Positions 52,100 through 56,896 of a stretch of 56,896 bases of DNA are shown here, in pieces. A program made the position numbers and the translations under genes. The notes below the pieces were generated by a model. That model had not been told where the DNA came from. It saw nothing but the letters and a program-made list of their open reading frames with translations, and made no database searches. The DNA comes from Rhodocyclaceae bacterium UBA2250 (lineage in GTDB: Bacteria; Pseudomonadota; Gammaproteobacteria; Burkholderiales; Rhodocyclaceae). How positions within the stretch are numbered: the stretch's first letter is position 1; each line of letters opens with the position of its first letter. The DNA lies in NCBI GenBank assembly GCA_002347285.1, contig DDXW01000045.1, positions 1-56,896 on the forward strand, given 5' to 3'.

Positions 52100-53401
52100 A
52101 TGGACGGCATCTTCGACAGCGACGCGGCGGGCGAACGGGGGCAGGCGGACGAGCTTTGGTTCCGCACCTTGTTCGAGGCCTCGCCGGACCCGGCCTGGAT
52201 CATCGAGGGCCATCGCTTCGTCGACTGCAACGCGGCGGCGGTCAGGACGCTCGGCTATCCGAACAAGGATTCTCTGCTCGACACCCATCCCTCCGAACTG
52301 TCGCCGAGCCACCAGCCCGATGGCGAGGAGTCCTTCAGCAAGGCCGAGCGGATGCTGGAAATCGCCGGGCAGAAAGGGCTGCACCGCTTCGAGTGGGTGC
52401 ACAAGCGCGCCGACGGCAGCCATTTCACCGCGGAGGTCACGCTCTCGGAAGTGATGTTGCGCGGCCGCCGCATCACCTACTGCGTCTGGCGCGACATCAC
52501 GCCGCGCAAGGACGCCGAGGCCGGCCTGCGGCTGGCGAGCAGCATCATCGAGAGCACCAGCGAAGGCGTGCTGGTCACCGACGAGAACGGCGTGATCATC
52601 CGGGTCAATCCGGCCTTCTCCAAGATCACCGGCTATGCGGGCGAGGAAGCGGTCGGCCGCAGGCCGAGCCTGCTCAAGTCGGAGCATCACGACCAGGCCT
52701 TCTACCGGACCATGTGGGATGCGCTGCAGCGCGACGGCCGCTGGGAAGGCGAGATCTGGAACCGGCGCAAGAACGGCGAGATCTATCCCGAGTGGCTGAC
52801 GATCAACCGGATTCCCGCCTACGACGGCACCGGCATCCGCTACGCCGCCGTGTTCCACGACATCACCGAGCAGCACCAGGCCAACGAGCGCATCCAGTAT
52901 CTGGCCTTCCACGACGCGCTGACCGGGCTGCCGAACCGCGCGCTGTTCCTCGACCGCCTGTCGCATGCGGTCGAGCGCGCGCGGCGCGAAGAGCAGCGGC
53001 TCGGCCTGCTGTTCATCGATCTCGACGGCTTCAAGGAAATCAACGACCGGCTCGGCCACGACTTCGGCGACCTGCTGCTGCAGGAGATCGCCCAGCGCAT
53101 CCGCGGCCGGGTACGGCGCGGCGTCGACACGGTCGCGCGCCTCGGCGGCGACGAGTTCGTGCTGCTGATGGAGGATGTGGCCGAGAGCGGGCACTGCACG
53201 CTGATGGCGGCGGAAATCGTCGCCGATCTCGCCGCGCCGTTCGACCTGCGCGACCAGCGGGTGCAGGTCGGCGCATCGCTGGGCGTGGCCATGTTCCCAG
53301 AGGATGGCGACGACGCGGCCGAGCTCATGAAGTTCGCCGACATCGCGATGTACGAGGCGAAGACGGCCGGCAAGGGGTGTTACCGCCGCTTCCGGCGGTA
53401 G
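52100..53401 (+). CDS. PAS-PAS diguanylate cyclase
   Basis: A 433-residue cytoplasmic sensor. PAS1 spans about 20-135 (LFEASPDPAWIIEG, ending WRDITPRKDAE). PAS2 spans about 140-262 (IIESTSEGVLVTDENG, ending FHDITEQHQANE). The GGDEF domain spans about 270-433 with DALTGLPNRALF and active site ARLGGDEF. An I-site RGVD lies five residues before it, so c-di-GMP feedback is expected, unlike the cyclase at 17494-18810. No heme or flavin ligand can be assigned from sequence. A possible FNR box upstream suggests oxygen control. Confidence 0.92.
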   Translation: MDGIFDSDAAGERGQADELWFRTLFEASPDPAWIIEGHRFVDCNAAAVRTLGYPNKDSLLDTHPSELSPSHQPDGEESFSKAERMLEIAGQKGLHRFEWVHKRADGSHFTAEVTLSEVMLRGRRITYCVWRDITPRKDAEAGLRLASSIIESTSEGVLVTDENGVIIRVNPAFSKITGYAGEEAVGRRPSLLKSEHHDQAFYRTMWDALQRDGRWEGEIWNRRKNGEIYPEWLTINRIPAYDGTGIRYAAVFHDITEQHQANERIQYLAFHDALTGLPNRALFLDRLSHAVERARREEQRLGLLFIDLDGFKEINDRLGHDFGDLLLQEIAQRIRGRVRRGVDTVARLGGDEFVLLMEDVAESGHCTLMAAEIVADLAAPFDLRDQRVQVGASLGVAMFPEDGDDAAELMKFADIAMYEAKTAGKGCYRRFRR

Positions 53402-53423
53402 CGGCTGACGGCGGCGGCCGGCC

Positions 53424-54038
53424 TTATTCCCGCTCGGTATAAGTCGGCAATGTGATGCGGAAGGCCATCGCCGCGAGGCGCGCCGCCAGCACCACCACCA
53501 TGCCCGCCCAGGCGGCGATCAGCGGCGAAACGTCGAGCGCCTGCAGGCCGACCAGCGCCAGCGCCCCCGCCCATGCGGCCGAAGCGTACAGTTCGCCGCG
53601 CACGAAGACCAGCGGCACCTCGTTGCACAGCACGTCGCGCAGCACGCCGCCGACCACGCCGGTGATTACGCCGAGCAGCGTGGCCACCAGCCACGGCGCC
53701 TGCCATTCGAGCGCCACCTGCGTGCCGACGATGGTGAACAGCGCCAGGCCGACCGCGTCGGGGATCAGGAACAGCCGCGGCGGCGGGCGCAGGCCGCGCA
53801 CCGCGAAGAAGGTCAGCACCGTCGTCGCCAGCGCGACGATCAGGTAGGTCTGGTCGGCGATCCAGAACACCTGCCGGTCGAGCAGCACGTCGCGCACCGT
53901 GCCGCCGCCGAGCGCGGTGGCGCAGCCGACCATCACCACGCCGATCAGGTCCATCTTCTGCCGTCCGGCGTCGAGCACGCCGGTCAGCGCGTTGACGGCG
54001 ACGGCGGCGAGGCCGATCCAGTAGAGCAGTTCAGTCAT
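53424..54038 (-). CDS. TRIC-family cation channel (YadS/YicG-like)
   Basis: A 204-residue inner-membrane protein with about seven helices and the duplicated GG-x-RD signature of the family: ALGGGTVRDVLLDR and GVVGGVLRDVLCNE. Bacterial TRIC proteins conduct K+ as trimers. ATG 54038 overlaps the end of the methyltransferase remnant by 8 bp. Confidence 0.92.
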   Translation of the reverse strand: MTELLYWIGLAAVAVNALTGVLDAGRQKMDLIGVVMVGCATALGGGTVRDVLLDRQVFWIADQTYLIVALATTVLTFFAVRGLRPPPRLFLIPDAVGLALFTIVGTQVALEWQAPWLVATLLGVITGVVGGVLRDVLCNEVPLVFVRGELYASAAWAGALALVGLQALDVSPLIAAWAGMVVVLAARLAAMAFRITLPTYTERE

Positions 54039-54510
54039 GCCGTTCCGCAGTCGTGCGTTCGAGGTTGAGCGCCAGCAGCCGCCGCAAAATCTCCTCGTCC
54101 GGCATCTCCGGCGTGTAGTCGTCCCAGCCGTAGGCGGCGGCGACGGCGGCGTCGAGCGCCTGGTGCGCGTTGGCCAGCCACGCCGGCCGGGCGTTGTAGA
54201 GATTGCTCAGCGTGCGCTTCTTGAGTTCGGCCTCGCGCAGCTCGTTCAGCCGCCGCGCGGCGGCGGCGATGTTCGCGGCCGGAATCGACTCGGCCATGCA
54301 CGGCGGCGCCCCCCTGCCCGCGCGCTGTGCCGTGTCGCGCGGCGTCATGCCGGCCGGGAACGGGAAGGTCTCGAAGGTCGTGGTCGGCGTGTAGCGCGGC
54401 CGATCTTCGAGCGACGTGCCGAGCCGCAGCGACCAGATCTCGTGGAAGCGAGAATGCAGGATGCCGAAGGTGACATCGTCGGCGCGGGCGATGAATTGTT
54501 CGGGCGTCAT
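54031..54510 (-). pseudogene. C-terminal remnant of a large DNA methyltransferase
   Basis: A 159-codon open frame that matches only the C-terminal end of large class I DNA methyltransferases of the type IIG/MmeI-like group: FGILHSRFHEIWSLRLG, RYTPTTTFETFPFP, LNELREAELKKRTLSNLYNARPAW (landmarks). The catalytic NPPY and SAM motifs are absent, so it cannot methylate DNA. An in-frame ATG exists at 54510, but sequence similarity begins right there. A dispersed-repeat copy lies 20 bp upstream of the break. It could still be translated as a small DNA-recognition fragment. Confidence 0.7.
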
Positions 54511-54529
54511 GATGGCCGCATTCTGCCGC

Positions 54530-54552
54530 AAACTCGGCACTGGCGGGGCGGC
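54530..54552 (-). repeat. 23-bp dispersed repeat, copy 10 (intergenic)
   Basis: One mismatch on the minus strand (core AGTGCCGAGTTT). Located between the methyltransferase remnant and the ModE-like gene. Confidence 0.8.
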
Positions 54553-54590
54553 GGGATCTCATTGCGCCCGCCATCGGGTAAATTAGCCCC

Positions 54591-54950
54591 ATGTCACGCC
54601 GCCCCGCTCCCTCCGTCCTCATCATCCGTCCGCGTCTGCAGCTCGGCGCACAGGCGTCGATCGGGCCGGGCAAGATCGAGCTGCTGCGCAAGATCGGCGC
54701 GACGCAGTCGATCAGCGCCGCGGCGCGCGAGATGGAGATGACCTACAAGCGCGCCTGGATGCTGGTCGACACGCTCAACAAGGGCATCGGCAAGCCGGTG
54801 GTGGTCTCCAACCGCGGCGGCAAGGGCGGCGGCGGCGCGCAGCTCACCCCGCTCGGCGAGGCGCTGATCCGCTGCTATGACGCGCTTGAGGCGCGCATCC
54901 GCACCGTCACCGGCGACGAGTTGACCGAGCTGAAGAAGCTGCTCGGCTGA
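54591..54950 (+). CDS. ModE-like winged-helix regulator without molybdate-binding domain
   Basis: A 119-residue protein equal to the N-terminal DNA-binding half of ModE (GPGKIELLRKIGATQSISAAAREMEMTYKRAWMLVDTLN). The C-terminal Mop domains that bind molybdate in E. coli ModE are missing. The start at 54591 gives a short basic tail first. It sits 87 bp before modA, with a perfect Mo-box in between. Molybdate sensing would need a separate Mop protein or another mechanism. Confidence 0.88.
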   Translation: MSRRPAPSVLIIRPRLQLGAQASIGPGKIELLRKIGATQSISAAAREMEMTYKRAWMLVDTLNKGIGKPVVVSNRGGKGGGGAQLTPLGEALIRCYDALEARIRTVTGDELTELKKLLG

Positions 54951-54964
54951 TTCCTGCCTGCATT

Positions 54965-54978
54965 TTGATCCAGGTCAT
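54965..54978 (+). promoter_or_regulatory. FNR-like box / possible modA -35
   Basis: TTGAT-N4-GTCAT. The TTGATC within it (54965-54970) could also serve as a -35 with TATGAC (54988-54993) as -10, 17 bp apart. Confidence 0.4.
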
Positions 54979-54984
54979 CCTAAC

Positions 54985-55008
54985 CGTTATGACTTTAATG
55001 CTATAACG
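54985..55008 (+). promoter_or_regulatory. Mo-box (ModE operator) of modABC
   Basis: CGTTAT-N12-ATAACG, the same arms and spacing as the E. coli modA operator. Overlaps the likely -10 of modA, fitting repression when molybdate is plentiful. Confidence 0.9.
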
Positions 55009-55037
55009 AGGCAAATTTCAGATACCGGGAGATCGCA

Positions 55038-55784
55038 ATGAAACTTCGCAGCTTGTGGCTTGCCGCCGCCATGCTTCTTTCCGCCATGGCCCATGCCGAC
55101 GAGATCCAGGTGGCCGTCGCCGCCAACTTCACCGCGCCGATGAAGCGGATCGCCGCCGACTTCGAGAAGGACACCGGCCACCGCGTGCAGCTTTCCTTCG
55201 GCGGCACCGGCAAGTTCTACGCGCAGATCCGGAACGGCGCGCCCTTCGACCTCCTGCTGGCCGCCGACGACACCACGCCGGCGAAGCTGGAAGCCGAGGG
55301 TGCGGCGGTGGCGGGCAGCCGCTTCACCTATGCGATCGGCACGCTGGTGCTCTGGTCTCCTAAACCGGGCGTCGTCGATGACCAGGGCGAGGTGCTGAAG
55401 AAAGGCGCGTTCCGGCACCTTGCGCTCGCCAACCCGAAGCTCGCGCCCTACGGCATCGCCGCGATCGAGACGCTCACCGCACTCAAGCTGCTCGATGCGC
55501 TGCAGCCGAAGTTCGTCCAGGGCGAGAACATCGGCCAGACGCACCAGTTCGTCGCCAGCGGCAACGCCGAACTCGGCTTCGTCGCGCTGTCGCAGGTGAT
55601 GCAGGACGGCAGGATCGCCGCGGGTTCGGCCTGGGTCGTGCCGGCCGAGCTGCACCAGCCGATCCGGCAGGACGCGGTGCTCCTGGCCACGGCCAGGGAC
55701 AAGCCGGCCGCCGCGGCCTTGATGACCTACCTCAAGGGCGACCAGGCGCGCGCCGTGATCAAATCCTACGGCTACGCCTTCTGA
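55038..55784 (+). CDS. modA: Molybdate ABC transporter, substrate-binding protein
   Basis: A 248-residue periplasmic protein with a Sec signal (LWLAAAMLLSAMAHA, cleavage near AHA-DE). ModA blocks VAVAANFTAPMKRIA, LSFGGTGKFYAQI and FDLLLAADDTTPAKL carry the oxyanion-binding residues. GGGAG precedes the ATG. Seven bases before modB. Confidence 0.95.
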   Translation: MKLRSLWLAAAMLLSAMAHADEIQVAVAANFTAPMKRIAADFEKDTGHRVQLSFGGTGKFYAQIRNGAPFDLLLAADDTTPAKLEAEGAAVAGSRFTYAIGTLVLWSPKPGVVDDQGEVLKKGAFRHLALANPKLAPYGIAAIETLTALKLLDALQPKFVQGENIGQTHQFVASGNAELGFVALSQVMQDGRIAAGSAWVVPAELHQPIRQDAVLLATARDKPAAAALMTYLKGDQARAVIKSYGYAF

Positions 55785-55791
55785 CCTGCCG

Positions 55792-56463
55792 ATGACTCCC
55801 GCCGACCTCGCCGCGATCTGGCTCACCGTCAAACTTGCGACGCTCACCACGCTGCTGCTGCTGGTGATCGGCACGCCGATCGCCTGGTGGCTTTCCCGCA
55901 CCCGCTCGTGGTGGAAGGGGCCGGTCGGCGCGGTGGTGGCGCTGCCGATCGTGCTGCCGCCGACGGTGATCGGCTTCTACCTGCTGCTGCTGATGGGGCC
56001 GCACGGCCCGGTCGGGCAGTTTACCCAGTGGGCCGGCCTCGGCCTGCTGCCGTTCAGCTTCGCCGGCCTCGTGGTCGCCTCGGTGTTCTATTCCCTGCCC
56101 TTCGTCGTGCAGCCGATCCAGAACGCCTTCGAGGCGATCGGCCCGCGTCCGCTCGAAGCGGCGGCGACGCTGCGCGCTTCGCCGCTCGACGCCTTCTTCA
56201 GCGTGGCGGTGCCGCTGGCGCGCCCCGGCTTCCTCACCGCGACGGTGCTCGGCTTCGCACACACCGTCGGCGAATTCGGCGTGGTGCTGATGATCGGCGG
56301 CAACATCCCGGACAAGACGCGCGTGGTCTCGGTGCAGATCTACGACCACGTCGAGGCGCTCGACTACGCTGCCGCCCACGGGCTGGCCGGCAGCATGGTG
56401 GCGTTCTCGTTCGTCGTGCTGCTGGCGCTCTACTGGCTCAATCCGACGGGGCGCAAGCGGTGA
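55792..56463 (+). CDS. modB: Molybdate ABC transporter, permease
   Basis: A 223-residue inner-membrane permease with about five helices; VVALPIVLPPTVIGFYLLLLMG and the EAA loop (LEAAATLRASPLDAFFSVAVPLARPG) are typical (landmarks only). The stop overlaps the GTG of modC (GTGA). Confidence 0.95.
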   Translation: MTPADLAAIWLTVKLATLTTLLLLVIGTPIAWWLSRTRSWWKGPVGAVVALPIVLPPTVIGFYLLLLMGPHGPVGQFTQWAGLGLLPFSFAGLVVASVFYSLPFVVQPIQNAFEAIGPRPLEAAATLRASPLDAFFSVAVPLARPGFLTATVLGFAHTVGEFGVVLMIGGNIPDKTRVVSVQIYDHVEALDYAAAHGLAGSMVAFSFVVLLALYWLNPTGRKR

Positions 56464-56896
56464 GCATCGAGGCGCGCTTCCGGCTGGACTACCCGGGCTT
56501 TTGCCTCGACGTCGACCTGGCGCTGCCGGGCGCTGGCGTCACCGCGATCTTCGGGCCGTCGGGCTCGGGCAAGACCACGCTGCTGCGCGCGGTGGCCGGG
56601 CTGGAGCGCGTGTCCGGCGGCCGCCTGTTCGTCGACGGGGAATGCTGGCAGGACGGCGAGCATTTCCGGCCGACGCATCGCCGTCCGCTCGGCTACGTGT
56701 TCCAGGAAGCCAGTCTGTTCCCGCACCTGAGCGTGCGGGGCAACCTCGACTTCGGCATGAAGCGCAGCGGCGGCCGCTCCGTGAGCGCCGAGTTTTCAGG
56801 CATCGTCGAATTGCTGGGCATCGGCCACCTGCTCGAGCGCCGGCCGGCCACCCTGTCCGGCGGCGAACGCCAGCGCGTCGCCATCGCGCGCGCGCT
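56460..56896 (+). CDS. modC: Molybdate ABC transporter, ATP-binding protein (5' part)
   Basis: The first 145 codons of ModC, cut by the window end. Starts at GTG 56460 within the modB stop. Walker A GPSGSGKTT and signature LSGGERQRVAIARA are visible; Walker B lies beyond the edge. Codons for SVSAEF come from a dispersed-repeat copy. Confidence 0.93.
   Translation, partial: MSIEARFRLDYPGFCLDVDLALPGAGVTAIFGPSGSGKTTLLRAVAGLERVSGGRLFVDGECWQDGEHFRPTHRRPLGYVFQEASLFPHLSVRGNLDFGMKRSGGRSVSAEFSGIVELLGIGHLLERRPATLSGGERQRVAIARA
56773..56795 (+). repeat. 23-bp dispersed repeat, copy 11 (inside modC)
   Basis: Core GCGCCGAGTTT intact, mismatches at two left-half positions; read as GRSVSAEF. Confidence 0.65.

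Overview
The window is about 57 kb of high-GC DNA with codons that mostly end in G or C. It looks like the chromosome of a betaproteobacterium, probably near Rhodocyclales/Burkholderiales. The grounds are a paired cyanophycin synthetase locus, a mltG-tmk-holB-tatD block, NtrC/sigma-54/ANTAR control of nitrate assimilation, and a selenoneine pair senA/senB. The taxonomic call is inference; there is no rRNA or tRNA gene to confirm it. Genes are densely packed and very often joined by 4-bp ATGA/GTGA overlaps.

Layout. 26-4973 (minus): glycogen genes glgX and malQ with a P-loop ATPase. 4983-12618: cyanophycin block, with a DUF1854 protein and an ABC exporter on the minus strand and a degenerate cphA' plus a full cphA on the plus strand. 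12619-20536: rdgC, ppdK, tadA, an L,D-transpeptidase, a two-receiver diguanylate cyclase, an NRDE protein and ygfZ. 20595-24654: mltG-tmk-holB-tatD-ankyrin. 24732-29937: a six-gene signalling operon with a Ser/Thr kinase fused to a COG2229-type GTPase, a Roadblock protein, a second Roadblock-like protein, a receiver-like protein and a signal-peptide-less PhnD-type protein, closed by a strong terminator. 30074-39296: nasT, then nrtABC-type transporter, nirB, nirD and nasA. 39321-43386: arfB, then a remnant gene and an arsenic island (acr3, arsC, CXXC protein, permease, arsR). 43434-46411: methyltransferase, PLP trans-sulfuration enzyme, DsrE protein and an HTH-rhodanese fusion. 46442-51891: selenoneine/hercynine block (senB, senA, cation antiporter, egtD, ATP-grasp protein). 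52100-54510: PAS-GGDEF protein, TRIC channel and a DNA-methyltransferase remnant. 54591-56896: ModE-like regulator and modABC (modC cut by the window end).

How the parts work together. The nitrate operon has a complete readable control region: two NtrC sites, a consensus sigma-54 promoter, two tandem hairpins with the same AACGGC hexaloop, and an intrinsic terminator that overlaps the second hairpin. This is the expected target of the ANTAR protein NasT encoded just upstream. Nitrate reductase needs molybdenum, and modABC sits at the right end behind a textbook Mo-box.

The most unusual signals are: (1) a 23-bp dispersed sequence with the core AGCGCCGAGTTT, found 11 times in both orientations, about half of them in the very small intergenic fraction and the rest inside conserved genes; (2) the kinase-GTPase/Roadblock operon, which resembles a rewired actinobacterial conservon; (3) senA and senB, whose 5' ends overlap head to head.
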